Shown here: in pieces, positions 10,901-22,291 of the stretch
Layout of the letters: each line of letters begins with the position of its first letter
Numbering within the stretch: position 1 is the first letter of the stretch
DNA from: Cycas panzhihuaensis
Lineage: Eukaryota > Cycadophyta
NCBI GenBank assembly: GCA_023213395.1
Contig: CM041465.1
Location: forward strand, 103,547,741 to 103,611,740
Direction: 5' to 3'
Length of the DNA: 64,000 nucleotides
Made by a program: the position numbers and the translations under genes
Notes under the pieces: generated by a model
Databases searched by the model: none
The model's input: the letters and a program-made list of their open reading frames with translations, nothing else
What the model was told of the DNA's origin: nothing

Positions 10901-11760
10901 AACCTGATGCATTAATAGACATCTTAGCATAACCCTTTTAGGAGTAAAATCTTGATTAGTATTTGGTGCCTCCTTTTATCGGTGATGATGTGGAACCTGT
11001 GGAAGGAGAGGAATAGAAGGGTCTTTTAAAACAGACAAATGGAGGAATATAAAATCTTTGACATCATCTATATAGAACTAGGGAAGATTGTAAAACCTAA
11101 AGATGAGAAGCAAATCACAACCCCAGAGGGCTTTATCTTGAAAAAATAGGGGTTAAGCCCTAAAGTCCAAGAGGAGGAAAGAAGAGCTTATTCTTGGACA
11201 CCACTGGAGGATTCCTAGGTAAAAATAAACTTCAATGGGGCTTCAAAAGGCAACCGAGGAGAAGTTGGGGCGGGGCAGGGGGGGGGGGGGGGGGAGGAGG
11301 GGTGTGTGTATTTGCAAAGACTCTAAAGGGGAGGTTAAGTGGGCTTTTACTGAGTACTATGGCTAGCAAACACATCATAAGGTAGTAATAACAGTTATGT
11401 AGAGAGCAGTAGATATGGCCTTAGAGGGGGGCTACGTTAAGATAATCCTAGAAGGGGACTCTTTAAACATGATAAATCTTCTTAAAGGTACATATGCTCT
11501 GGAGTAGAGAACTCAAGCCCTAATTAGGAATATATAAGAAGCTTTGAAAGAAATTCCTAATATCCATTTAAGACACATATAGAGAAAGCAATAAGGTGGC
11601 AGATAAGCTAGCTAACTGGGGTGTTATTCATATAGGGCTTACTGTGTGGAGAGAGGATATCCCAAAGGAAATTATGAGATTGGTTAAGGAAGATTGTGCC
11701 TAAAAAAGGTAACTAAGCTAGCCACAGGGCTTATTGTGGCAAGGTGGGTGTTAGAATCTT
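7909..11760 (+). pseudogene. LINE-A ORF2, 3' part (EEP end, RT, zf-RVT, RNase H)
   Basis: After the Copia-A insertion the LINE continues with the rest of the endonuclease (RLDRMLINCDW, then a SNHSPLL block at 8155), the linker (KSRALWLAEGDRNTKFFHM at about 8540), and the reverse transcriptase from about 8800. The RT holds KIDLSKAYNRVSW near 9243 and a catalytic motif that reads FVSD at 9560-9571, so the first catalytic aspartate is lost compared with FVDD in LINE-B. A 1-bp deletion near 9424 breaks the conserved GDP block. A zf-RVT zinc-binding region lies at about 10660-10870. RNase H remnants run from 11215 (KINFNGA) to 11620, broken by a 17-G run at 11278-11294. Stops are frequent; many TAG codons stand where the relative has TGG. 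Confidence 0.75.
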
Positions 11761-11894
11761 TTGGGTTTATCTAGGCCATGGGCTTATCATGGCCATTTAT
11801 TTTTCCTTAGCCAAGGGGAAGATGATGTAAAAGGTTTGGGGTCCCTTTAAAACCCTTGTCATTCTTTTACCTAATTAAGAAAAAAAAAAAAAAA
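11761..11894 (+). other. LINE-A 3' UTR and poly(A) tail
   Basis: The stretch carries the words GATGTAAAAGGTTTGGGG and AAAACCC, which recur just before the LINE-C tail at 25630-25670. It ends in an A run at 11880-11894. This shared 3' end supports one LINE family. Confidence 0.75.
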
Positions 11895-13013
11895 CTCTAT
11901 TTTTTAATAATATTTATAGATTATAAAGAAATACGTATGCATATTTCTTTAACGCATTAATATTCATTATTAACACAATTTATTTTTGCATTCATTTACA
12001 TGTATATGATTTACAAGTTACTACTTTCATTTGTGGCTATACCATGACTATATCTTCATTTGTCTCTCATCCCATATTATGATTGATACTTTATACATTC
12101 AAGCATTATCCCATTTATTCTTCAAAATTGTGAAATGCCTATCAACTTGACCCATTACTTCTATGTTCATCTCGTGGTAAAGGCAAATACAATTCCATTA
12201 GTGGATTAAATAGTTTCAAGTATATGCATCTATTACATTCTTAATTTACATTGAAGTTTACAGTGTGGATCACTTATCACTGGCTACTTAAGTCATATAG
12301 CATAACTCATATAACCAAACTTTCAATTTAAAGAAGGATTACTTACCTTTTAACAGAGGATAATTTAAATCAAGTACATGTTTCCACTTCAGTAGTGATA
12401 TCTATTACTAATGAAGTCTAATTTTAGTCTTGCCAACTAATGTATTCTACACTTCCACTTAAACAAAATAAGTAGTCACATGACTATGTTTGGTTTTAAT
12501 TTGATATCATTTTTAATGATTAAAATTTGATAAAAGTTTTCTTTATGATTCATGTACTAAAGGGTTATTTACCTATTTTGACATCCTTGTACTTTTTAAT
12601 ATATAACTTGGTCATTTTTAGTCATAATTGAGTGTCGTTTAAGACATTGGGTTCCTATTTCAATCCTTTATTAAGTAGATAATATTTTTTTTTTTAAGTC
12701 ATTTGATATAACATTTTAATGACCAAAGTTGGGGCTAGTTTAGGCCTTCCAACGCAATGATCTTTGAATAAATCTAGTAAAATTTTATCTTGTACCCTAT
12801 ATTAATATAATAATCTTATTTTAGAGGAGGTTAAGCCCTAATTTGAACACTTATGCATGTCCTAAAGTTTAAGTGGGACAAGTCTTGCTTGCTCTTTAGT
12901 GCCTTTATTACCTTCTTTAAGTGTTTTTTTAATATTATTTTACAAGTTTTTTTTTAAGGTAATTATTTTTAATGCAATTTTTTTAATTATAACCTCAAGT
13001 ATTAGCAATAGAA
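11895..13013. other. AT-rich spacer before Copia-B gag
   Basis: No coding frame or recognised element is seen. It should contain the 5' LTR and leader of Copia-B if that element was complete, but I find no TG...CA repeat pair and no tRNA-complementary site. Confidence 0.4.
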
Positions 13014-13920
13014 TGATGTAAAAGTTTGATGGTACTAATTTTCTGAATTGGAGTAGAAGAATAAAACTCATTTTTATGTCAAAGGATATGTGGATTAAAA
13101 TAGGTTATAGAGCACTTGTTGTTAATGCTATTAAAGATGAAAAGAAGACTTATAAGGAGAATGAAAAATAAGACAATAAAGCTTTGGCATTTATTTTTTA
13201 TGCTATGGAAGATCATATTTTTCCAATGATGAGTGAAGAATCTACATCAAAGGAAGCATTAGATGCATTAAAGACCACTTATGAAGGAGCAATTGCATTA
13301 AAACTTTAAGGAGCAAGTTTGAAAACTCTAGGATGAATAATAATACAGGTATGAATAACTTCATCACAAAAACATAAAGCCTAGTCAATCAAACGAGGGC
13401 CTTAAGAGAGGTCATAAATGAGCAAAGAATAGTGGAAAAGATCTTAAGATATGTAAGTGATATTAAAAGATTTGAAATAGTTGCCATAAGTATTAAGGTC
13501 TCTAATGACCTAACTACCCTTAAGATAGATTAATTGAGTACAATGTTGTTAACTATTAAGGAGAAAAAGGAGGGTAGTGAGTTTCTAGAGCAAGAATTTG
13601 CCACTAAAACAAAAATTAGGCTTATATTTCAAGGTTAAATTTCTAGGGAAAGAGGACAATCCCCTAGAAGAATAAGTCAACAACCTAGAAATTAAAATCA
13701 ATTTCAAAGACAAGGTCAAGGTTATCATCAAGGACAATGTCATTTTTATTAAGGATAAAATAAAAGTTAAGAACAAAGGTATTTTCAAGGGCAAGGATAA
13801 AATTTTGTATTTCAATGAAGAGGTAAAGGTTAAAGCCCTAAGGGTAGAAACTAGGGACAAAGAGGAAGAAATCCTAGGGGTAAAGGAATAATCTAATCCT
13901 CTTATTACAATAGAAATAAA
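13014..13920 (+). pseudogene. gag: Copia-B gag remnant
   Basis: The forward reading from the ATG at about 13017 gives a typical copia Gag start (KFDGTNFLNWSRRIKLIFM), then DMWIKIGYRAL, a LAFIFYAMEDH block and an EALDALKTTYEG block. A basic, Gln/Arg-rich tail follows near 13600-13900 (QGQGYHQGQ-type words), where a zinc knuckle would be expected but is not intact. Stops begin within the first few codons and continue throughout. The product would have been the particle protein. Confidence 0.75.
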
Positions 13921-16257
13921 CACTTAGAAGAAAATTACTTTACAAAAAGATCTAATTTATAAAGGAGGGCTACTAATACAATTGTTGAAGAAAGGTAAAA
14001 TAAAAGATTATTTCTATCAAGTTTAATGATAAATAAGAAAGAAGATAAGTGATATATAAATTTAAGATGATCTACCCACATGATACATAAAGAATAGTAT
14101 TTTAAAGAATTAGATAATACCAAGAGAAGTAAGATTATATTTGGTAATAATATCACTCAAGATACAATTAACAAAGGGAATGGTTCTATATATAGAGATT
14201 TTGGAGAAACAAGGTATATTAATAATGTGTTTCATATCCTAGCACTAAAGAAAAATTTACTATTAGTGGGATAAATGATGGAGCAAAAATACAAGGTAGT
14301 CTTTGACAATAGGGAGTGTATCATCAAAGATAAACTAAGGAATAAAGCAATAGTGACTAAGGGGCAAATGACTAGTAATAGATGTTCAAATTAGTCATTC
14401 CTCCAATAGATTATTATACCTCAAAAGTGTCAACCAATATGGATAATGAAACATAGCATAAAAAACTTTACCATATGAACTATAATAGTTTAGCCTTAAT
14501 GAAGAAGATGGACATGGTGACTGAACTACCTAATATTAAACATAGCAAAGAATTGTATAAAGGGTACATACTTGGTAAATAACAAAGTAAATGATCCCCT
14601 AATGAAAGTTGTAGGTCCAATGGGCTTCTTCAATTAGTATACACAAATTTATGTGGTCCAACGGATATGACTTCACTTAAAAGAGCCAAGTATTTCATGA
14701 CATTTATTGATGATTTTATAAGGATGACTTTAGTCTACCTTTCTCAAGTTTAAGTCATATTCACTTAATGCTTCATTGATTTTAGACATATAGTTGGAAG
14801 ACAAAGTGGACTTAAATTTTTGACCCCAAGATCAGACAACAAAGGAGAATTCATTTTAAATGAATTCAAATTTTACTGTAAATATTTTAAAATACAGAAA
14901 TAACTCATAAATCTTTTCACCCCTCAATAAAATGGGGTTAGAGAAAGAAAGAATAGGACAATTATTAAAATATAAAGAAGTATGCTTAAGGATAAGTATT
15001 TAGGAAATGACTATTAGGTAGAAGTTGTACATATAACTGTCTATTTATTAAATAAGTGTACTATCGAAGCCATTAGATGGGTTACACTAAACAAATATTA
15101 TATAGGTTATAAGCTAAGCATCAAACACATATAATTCTTTTGGTGCATAGCTTATGCACATGTGCCAAATCAAAGGAGGAAAAAATTAAATGATAAAAGT
15201 ATAAAACATATATTTATAAGATATAGTGACTTTTCTAGATCCTATAAAATTTATAATCCAAAAGGTAAATGAATTATTATAAGTAGGGCTATCATCTTCA
15301 AGGAAGATAAATTTTATCAAGAAAAAGTTATTGAAAAAGATAAGGGAAAAATTATTTTAGTTGAAGTGGACTCAAGAAGTATAAATATATCTAATACAAA
15401 TGAAGCAGGACCCTCTACTCCAAATCAAAGGGTCCCAAAATAGGTATAAAAGGCTCGTAGCCCTCAAAATATCTTAGACACTAACTTTGAGAGAAGAACT
15501 ATAAGATCTCAAAGAGTGAAATTTATATTTATGACTCAAGTTATGGAGTCTAATGAGCTTCATAACTTTAAAGAGGCAGATAATCAAGATGAATGAAAGA
15601 ATACAATGAAAGAAGAGTACAATGCTTTAATGAAAAATGACACATGGGAGTTAGTAGATTTACCACCTAATAAGAATGCCATTAGGATAAAATGGGTCTA
15701 TAAGACCAAATATAAATCAAATTGGTCCATTGATAAATATAAGACAAGGTTAATTACAAAAGGCTATGCTCAAATTAAGGGCATATATTACAATGAGATA
15801 TTTGCACTTGTTGCAAGTCTAGAAATACTTAGATTAATCATGGCCATAGTTGCCTTTGATAATACATCAAATTGATGTATAAAGTACTTTCTTGAATGGC
15901 TATGTGGATGAAGAAATTCTCACAACCCAAGGGATTTGAAGTACAAAGAAAAGAAGAAAAGGTCTACAAACTCAAAAAAGACTTCATATGGACTCAAGTA
16001 AGTACCTAGAGCATGATACTCTAGGATTAACAATATTTCAAGAATAAAGGATTACAAAGAAGCCAATCAAATCCTAGTTTATACATCAAATTAAAAGGAA
16101 GTTCAATACTAATTATGGGCTTATATGTGGATGACCTAGTATATATTAGAAATAGTGATCATTTGTCCCAAAACTTTAAAAAGGATATGCACAAAGAATT
16201 TGAGATGACGGACTTGGGACTTATGCATTACTTCTTAGGTATTGAAGTATGGTATGA
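13921..16257 (+). pseudogene. pol: Copia-B pol, left part: protease, integrase, RT up to YVDD
   Basis: A protease-end block is readable near 14050-14300 (STHMIHKE, then NNVFHILALKKNLL). The integrase core lies near 14640-14960 (LVYTNLCGPTDM, MTFIDDF, RSDNKGEF, then GVRERKNRT); the second aspartate and the glutamate of the catalytic triad are kept. An open RT segment spans 15606-15875 (NDTWELVDLPPNK, then IRIKWVYKTKY). After a frameshift the RT resumes at 16115 with LYVDDLVY and ends at 16257 in LGIEVWYE. Beyond that the open frame runs into the LINE-B 5' end, so a frame crossing 16257 is a chance fusion and not a gene. Confidence 0.85.
16245..16257. repeat. LINE-B target-site duplication, left copy
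   Basis: AAGTATGGTATGA matches 22443-22455 exactly. The first A residues of the right copy merge with the poly(A) tail. Confidence 0.9.
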
Positions 16258-16806
16258 AGAATTATCTAAACTGCAGGTTTTTGATGAAGACGGTTGTTGT
16301 GGCAGCTTAGGGTTTGGGAAGCAGCTGCGATCGGCGACGTAGAGCAATTATTCGAAGCTAGGGTTTTCGGCAGGCGGGGACGGAGGTGGTGATCCAGGCA
16401 TCCTAGACGCCATGGCGTCCTTGGAAAGATGAAGGAGCTGGACGTCGTCTTTCCTTTGAGGCCCACGGGCTCTTGATCTTCCTATCTTTGCCCTTGTTCG
16501 AGCTATGGCGGCGGGGTAAGGAGCAGACTTGCTTGGTGGCCAAGCGTTTCTCTTCGGGTCGAGCTATCGTCGAGGCGGCCCTCTTCCCTCTCCTTGCTTT
16601 GTCTTTCGTTCTCTGCGAGGCCTCCTGTTGTGGTGTCAAAGGATGCCTTATCCTCCTGGGTAGAGGTCGAGCCGGTGTTGAGTGGTAGGCAGTCGGGCTC
16701 GGATAAATCTGACAAATAGAGGTGCTGGCCCTAGAGGGGCTGCAATCATCCGATATGTTTTTGCACTGTTGTTCAGAGTTTTCTCTAGTTAGTTAATAAT
16801 TTTAAA
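16258..16806 (+). promoter_or_regulatory. LINE-B 5' UTR / internal promoter region
   Basis: This 550-bp leader is rich in G, C and CpG (GCGATCGGCGACG near 16327, GGCAGGCGGGGACGG near 16370), in sharp contrast to the AT-rich flanks. LINEs carry an internal promoter in the 5' UTR; that role here is family inference. No coding signal is trusted in it. Confidence 0.6.
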
Positions 16807-18073
16807 ATGGAAAAAGATCACCATCTTGAGCAGAACCAAAGGCCTTATCCTGGGAAAACTTATAAAGAGGTCCTGAAATCTAATGAGGAAGTATCTTTTG
16901 ATTTAACCCCAGTGTACGAAGACAACAAAGTAAGATTGAAAATTCCTCAGACCGCTAAAAACGGAGAAACTGTGGGAGAACTGCCTTGTCGGTAGGTTCT
17001 CGGGTCCCAGACCAGGTTTGGAGCCCATTAGGGTTTGGACGAGGTCAAAATGGAAAACATCGAGTAATGTTGAGGTAATAGCCATGCCCAAGGGCTGTGT
17101 GCTATTTAAATTTGCATCATATGAAGATATGGCCAGCATTCTGATCAGGGCACCATGGATGTTTGGAAGAAAAGCGTTATATCTGGAGAAATGGAATAGG
17201 GGCTTTGACCCCTCGACTCCAAAAATTAAGCAAGCCCCTATTTAGATCCAACTTCCAGGGTTGCCGCTTCACCATTGGAACTCGGAGGTTTTTAATGGGA
17301 TCGCGAAGGTGGTTGGCCCCCTCCTAGCAGTTGATTCGGCAACGAAGAATGTATGAGCTTATTAACGCCAGAATTTGTGCCTTGGTGAGGATAGATAAGC
17401 CTTTATTAGACGATATCTGGATGGACCTCCCTGATGAAACCTGGGTTCAACCTTTGCTATACTGGTAGGACCACTTTAGATGCTCAACATGTAGAAACAC
17501 AGGACATCCGCCCCGATACCAGGTGTGCAACCCCCAAAAGAAGTTCCAGCAGAGACAGACAAACAGGAGGAAGGAATAGTGGTGGGGCAAGTTTGCCCTG
17601 GCCGATTGGAGGCGGCGGATACTTCTCTTCAAAACTTAGGCTTTGATCCAAGCGAGGAGGACACATTGCTTGAGGAGGATGCACATACAGATCAGGTCGC
17701 TGTGGACCTGAAGGGCCTGGACGAAGAGGTTGGGGCTACGGAACACCCCCAAAAGGGGGATGTTACGCCGACTCATAATGTCTCGCCTAAGCCTTGGAGG
17801 CAACTGGAGAGAGTGATGGAAAAGGGGACGGATATCCCCCCGCCGATTGTTGGCCCAAGCCGCCTCAGAGAGGGGGACGGGGACGCGGATCTGCCTTGCC
17901 CAGAGGAATCAGGACAGGCAAAACTTGATTCAACCTTGTAGATGCCTCAAAAGAAGCCGGATGTAGGTGTTGAGAAGCGGGTTGGTAGACCCCCGCTAAA
18001 AGTCCAAAGAGAGAAGGATCTACCGCCCAAGTTGATCTTGCACGCAGAAAACTCTGAAAGAATCATTCCTTGA
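16807..18073 (+). pseudogene. LINE-B ORF1 (DUF4283 + CCHC knuckle), interrupted
   Basis: The ATG at 16807 opens a frame of 62 codons that stops at 16993; the same protein then continues in other frames. The DUF4283 block is at 17018-17245 (GCVLFKF, EDMASILIRAPWMFGRKAL), then LLAVDSATKN near 17325. A CX2CX4HX6C knuckle, CSTCRNTGHPPRYQVC, is at 17481-17528. An acidic, proline-rich tail (17525-17941) follows. A single TAG at 17939-17941 precedes a basic end with VGRPPLK, and the frame closes at 18073. ORF1 proteins chaperone LINE RNA in the particle. At least two frameshifts and two stops make this copy non-functional. Confidence 0.8.
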
Positions 18074-19447
18074 GGGGCCTACCCTCGATCCCAAGACAAG
18101 AGCTGAGAGCCCCCAAAAGGAGGCTACCGAGGTCCAGAAACAAAGGAAGAAGAGATGAAAATTCTCTCATGGAATATCGGGGCCTCAATGCCCCTTCAAA
18201 ACAAAGAATCATCAGAGATATGAGAAGAAGACATCAACCGGATTTGTTATTTCTTCAAGAAACAAAACTTAATAAAGAGAATGGACCCAAGATTAGGAGC
18301 AAAATTTGGAAGCAAGCTGAAGGCATCGAGGTGGATTATGCCTAAGGAAGAGGGGGTCTGATGGTTTTATAGGACCCATCAATCTGGTTGGGTGAAATTT
18401 TACTGATAGAAGACTCTTTCATTTCGGTTCGGTTAATCCAGCGTAAATAATAACACCTCATGGATTGCCACTAATGTGTACGCCCCAAACCATCAAGAAG
18501 CTAGAAAGTGTCTTTGGGCTAGATTGATTGAAGCCCACAGGGCCTGCCATCTCCCATGGCTATTGGCGGGCGATTTCAACTCGCCCTTTGCCCCAGTGAT
18601 AAGAGAGGGGCACCGAGGGTGGACTACCGAGATGAGTGACTTTAGTGAATTTTGCAATGGGGGTTAGAGGATGTTAACCTTAGGGTGCCTCCTTCACCGG
18701 ACCAATAAAAGGTCGGGGAATAACCTTATCCAAATCGGTTGGATAGGGTGTTGGTAAATTTTGATTAGGTGAGGTGCTTTAAGGATTTCACCCTCGAGCC
18801 TTCGAGAATCGGTTCGATCACTCGCCTCTTCTTTGAACTTCTCGGATTAGGAAGTTTATCTGGGCCCCATTCGATTTGAGTTGATGTGGCTCCACCACGG
18901 ATCTTAGGTATAGAATGGAGGAATGGTGGAGCATCGATATAGAAGGACATCTTATGGATAGATTTTCCAAGAAGCTCGACTGGGTAAAAAGGAAAGTCAA
19001 AATCTGGAACAAGGAAATCTTTCAAAATATAAACGACCGAAAGGAGAGGACTTTCCAAGACACGAAGGATATTGAGGATCAGATCGAGCGGTTGGGCAGA
19101 TCTCCAGAGATGGACAAGGTAGAAAAGGAGCTGACTGAGTCCCTGGAGGAAATCCTCTCTAGGGAGGAAATCCACTGGAGGCAGAAATCTAGGGCTCTGT
19201 GGTTGGCGGAAGGAGACAGAAATACAAAATTCTTCCACATGACTACTGTTAAACATAGAGCGAACAACAGAATCAACAAGCTTCATAGCGATGATGGCTC
19301 TGAAGTTAGTTCGACTGAAGATATGAAGGAGGTGGCCAGTGATTATTTCAAGGAGCTATTTCATGAGCCGATTTAATGGGGACATGGAATTGAGGAAGGA
19401 ATTCTCAATAACATCCCCACAGTGAATGATGCCCAAAACGCCCGACC

Positions 19448-20554
19448 ATGACTCCTTTCTCTCAGGAAGAGGTGAAGGTGGCGCTTTTCAGTATGAAGAG
19501 AGACAAAGCGCCTGGCCCTGACGGATTCCCCCCAGGGTTCTTCCAAGAATTTTGGGATATTATCAAGGGAGACTGCATGGAAGCGCTCCAAGAATTTTAC
19601 GTAAATAGGAAGATCTTACAGGAGTGGCAGACTACCTTCCTGGTTCTTATTCCTAAGAAAGAGGGAGCAAAGGATGGAGGACTTCTACCTATAAGCCTCT
19701 GCAATGTCAAATATAAAATCCTAACAAAGGTTTTGGTGAATAGGTTAAAGCAAATTATGCCAAACATCATCTCTCAGAACCAAGATGGGTTTCTCCGGGG
19801 GAGACAGATATACGATGGGTACATCGTTGTCCATGAAACCATTCACGCTGTGGCAGAGAGGAAGGAGTCTGCGATGCTCATAAAGATTGATCTCTCGAAG
19901 GCCTTTGATAGGGTCTCCTGGGGCTATCTGCTTGATTACCTAAAGGCTTTTGGCTTTGGAGAGACGTGGCGCTCATGGATAAAACTATGTATTGGAAATC
20001 CTCAGTTCTCCGTTATTATTAATGGTACGTCTTCCTGCTTCTTCCCAAGATTTAGAGGGTTGAGGCAGGGCGACCCGCTCTCTCCTTTCCTATTTATCAC
20101 GATGGCGGAGTTGTTGGGTAGATCCCTGGAGTCCTTGAGGAGACAGGGGGTTATAACTGGTATAAAGCCAACATCGGGAGTGGACAATGTGGCCCACCAC
20201 CAATTCGTGGACGACAATATCTTCCTTGGGAAACCTACAATTAGAGAGGCCACCAACTTCAAAGAGTTCCTGGGCCATTTTGAGAAGGCCACGAATCAAA
20301 AGATAAATCTGAATAAGAGCAATGTATATTTTATAAATACTCCAGGCTGTATTCAAGGCAGGATCAGCAGATTCCTAGAGATGGGCATCAGAAAACTCCC
20401 CACTACCTACCTCGGCCTTCCTCTTTTTGTTGGGAAGATGGCCAAGGAAATGTGGAACCCCCTTATTGACAGGTTGCAAAGAAAGCTGGCCGGATGGAAA
20501 GGTGCACTCTTAAGTCAAGCTGGAAAACTTCAACTTGTAGCCTCCACGTTCTGA
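19448..20554 (+). CDS. LINE-B reverse transcriptase domain (open segment of ORF2)
   Basis: This 368-codon segment is the best-kept enzyme part of the LINE. It holds KAPGPDGFPPGFFQ (finger motif), VLIPKKEGA, QDGFLRGRQI, KIDLSKAFDRVSW (first catalytic Asp), FRGLRQGDPLSPFLF, and HHQFVDDNIF with the catalytic pair in FVDD at 20204-20215. The thumb follows with INLNKSNVYF, TTYLGLPLF and LAGWKGALLSQAGK. The first ATG is internal to the ancestral ORF2, so it is a fragment of a larger protein and not a gene in its own right. All motifs needed for RT catalysis are present. Confidence 0.9.
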   Translation: MTPFSQEEVKVALFSMKRDKAPGPDGFPPGFFQEFWDIIKGDCMEALQEFYVNRKILQEWQTTFLVLIPKKEGAKDGGLLPISLCNVKYKILTKVLVNRLKQIMPNIISQNQDGFLRGRQIYDGYIVVHETIHAVAERKESAMLIKIDLSKAFDRVSWGYLLDYLKAFGFGETWRSWIKLCIGNPQFSVIINGTSSCFFPRFRGLRQGDPLSPFLFITMAELLGRSLESLRRQGVITGIKPTSGVDNVAHHQFVDDNIFLGKPTIREATNFKEFLGHFEKATNQKINLNKSNVYFINTPGCIQGRISRFLEMGIRKLPTTYLGLPLFVGKMAKEMWNPLIDRLQRKLAGWKGALLSQAGKLQLVASTF

Positions 20555-21658
20555 GCATCCCGCTTTACGGATGTCCATTTTAGAGTCCCTACGGCATCTC
20601 AGATATCATTGAATCTATCCAAAAAAGGTTCCTCCGGTCGGCACTAAACCAGAGAGGCAATTCATCTAGTCACCGAACAAGGTCCAGCATGCCGAAATGG
20701 GTAGGGGCCTTAACCTGAGAAGACTTCCTCTCTTCAATGCAGCTCTAGGGGCCAAGTTGGGGTGGCGTCTGCTCAAAGGGGGTGAGAGGCTCTCGGAGAA
20801 GATCCTAACTAGGAAATACGTACAAGGTGGTTCCTTGGGTCAGAATGATGTCTCTCGTGTTGGCTCATCCATCTGGAGGGGTATTCTGAAAGCTTGGAAT
20901 GCTTTAAGGTGTGGACTGAGATGGAGGCTCGGAGATGGGAACACCATCAGATTCTGGGAGGATGCATGGTGCAGTGACGTTGCGCTAAAGGATCATCCAG
21001 ATCTGGAACCCATAATGGGTCCTTGTGTTAGGATCTATGGTAGTCATGTGAAGGACTATTGGGAAGGAAGCGGAGATAGCAGGTCTTGGAAGACCCTAGA
21101 GGAGATTCAAGGTGATAGAGTGCAAGAAGGCATTAGAAGATCAAAAGCATGCTTGGCAAGTGTTACATCCCTAGATTTCCTCACAGGACTCGATGGTGTG
21201 GCCCGAGCCCGTCAGGGTCTACTCATACAAGGGTATCTATACTTGTGTCAAGCAAGAGGGGACCAGAGAAACCCTATCCTCGAGGGGTCTGGAAGCTCCC
21301 TATCATTCCGAAGATTGTTGTTTTTTGGTGGACCTGTTTGAGAAACAAAATTCTTACAGCTGATAATCTGAAAAGAAGAGGGTTTACGCTGGTAAACAGA
21401 TGTACTTTATGCTGCTCAGAGGAAGAGTCTATGGACCACATCTTTTTGGAGTGCTCTTACACAAGGGAGGTATGGAGAATGCTACTGGGAAAATTCGACG
21501 TAAATTGGATATTCTCGGAGAAGATATCGGATCTTTGGCTGGCCTGGAAAAGCCCATTTAGGAGCAGGACGTTGAGTTGCATCTGGACTAGTGCTCTTCC
21601 GATTCTAGCCTAGAACATATGGAAAGAAAGGAACCGTAGAATCTTCCAGGCGAAACGG

Positions 21659-22291
21659 ATGGACCAGACTACCATTTATTGTAGAATTTGTGCAGAAATA
21701 AGAGAAAATGTCAAATCAGTGAAAGAAAAACCCATGCCTGGGCCAGAGAAAAGGATTCTGAGTAAGTGGGATATAGTTCCAACCTTCGGGGTGGAAAAGA
21801 ATAAAGATATCAAGTGGCGGCCTCCTGAGGAGACATGGGTCAAGATAAATTTTGATGGTGCAGCAAAGGGGAATCCCGGGTCACGGGGAGGTATTTGTAG
21901 AGACCATTCTGGGTCTACCCTTTGGGCTTTTGCAGAATTCTATGACTGCCAGACAAACCACTATGCAGAGATGCATGCTATGCTCAAAGCTCTTGACCTT
22001 GCGGTGGAAGGTAATTTTCAGAGAGTGATTATTGAGGGAGATTCTGAGGTTGTGGTGAAATCCTTGAAAGAGGAGGTTATCCCGGATTGGAGATTCCAAC
22101 TTTTATTTAATGATGCTAAGGAAATCATTAAGAGGCTGCCAGATGTCTGTATTAGGCATACTCTGAGAGAAGGAAATAAACCAGCAGATTTTCTGGCAAA
22201 TTGGGGAGTGAGACAAAGGGCAGGACAAATATGGAAGTCAGATTTTCCTAGGGATCTTTTGGTTCTGGTTGAGAAGGACTTGATGCAGTAG
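21659..22291 (+). CDS. LINE-B C-terminal RNase H domain (open segment of ORF2)
   Basis: A 210-codon open segment ends ORF2. It contains the RVT_3-type RNase H signatures NFDGAAKGNPG (first Asp), AEMHAMLKAL (Glu), IIEGDSEVVV (second Asp) and HTLREGNKPADFLAN (histidine and last Asp). All four acidic positions are kept. The same frame is open upstream through the zf-RVT region, apart from one TAG at 21611-21613. A plant-type RNase H at the end of ORF2 is known for some plant L1 lineages and is thought to remove element RNA after first-strand synthesis. Confidence 0.85.
   Translation: MDQTTIYCRICAEIRENVKSVKEKPMPGPEKRILSKWDIVPTFGVEKNKDIKWRPPEETWVKINFDGAAKGNPGSRGGICRDHSGSTLWAFAEFYDCQTNHYAEMHAMLKALDLAVEGNFQRVIIEGDSEVVVKSLKEEVIPDWRFQLLFNDAKEIIKRLPDVCIRHTLREGNKPADFLANWGVRQRAGQIWKSDFPRDLLVLVEKDLMQ

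Larger units (their letters stand above)
375..11894 (+). mobile_element. LINE-A: decayed L1-type non-LTR retrotransposon, split by Copia-A
   Basis: This is a near-full-length but heavily mutated LINE. In order it shows an ORF1 remnant (DUF4283 plus CCHC-like knuckle, about 1040-2290), an ORF2 start with an endonuclease domain (2299-2711 and 7909-8260), a reverse transcriptase, a zinc-binding zf-RVT region, a C-terminal RNase H remnant, and an A run at 11880-11894. Copia-A interrupts it at 2712-7908. It lines up with LINE-B throughout, in domain order and in short shared words. Both halves have many in-frame stops and frameshifts, so it is dead. The 5' limit is uncertain: the stretch at 358-374 resembles 11898-11915 and could be an old target-site duplication, which would place the start near 375. 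Confidence 0.8.
18155..22291 (+). pseudogene. LINE-B ORF2 polyprotein (EEP, RT, zf-RVT, RNase H), interrupted
   Basis: The ATG at 18155 begins MKILSWNI, the conserved start of LINE endonucleases. A 1-bp loss near 18180 shifts the frame, which continues with GLNAPSKQRIIRDM and LFLQETKLNKEN. GDFNSPF at about 18570 is the catalytic motif. A linker (18915-19376) leads to the open RT block 19448-20554 and to a thumb/connection region 20697-21150. The zf-RVT region and then RNase H lie at 21149-22291 in one frame, broken by a single TAG at 21611-21613. Frame breaks near 18180, 18345, 18667, 19376, 20554 and 21150 show several independent lesions. The enzyme would nick the target and copy LINE RNA in place. 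Confidence 0.85.

Noticed and set aside
16266-16715. Several overlapping open frames on both strands in GC-rich DNA
   Set aside because: They lie in the LINE-B 5' UTR, where high GC leaves all frames open by chance.
18765-19286. 173-codon minus-strand open frame
   Set aside because: Antisense shadow of the LINE-B ORF2 linker.
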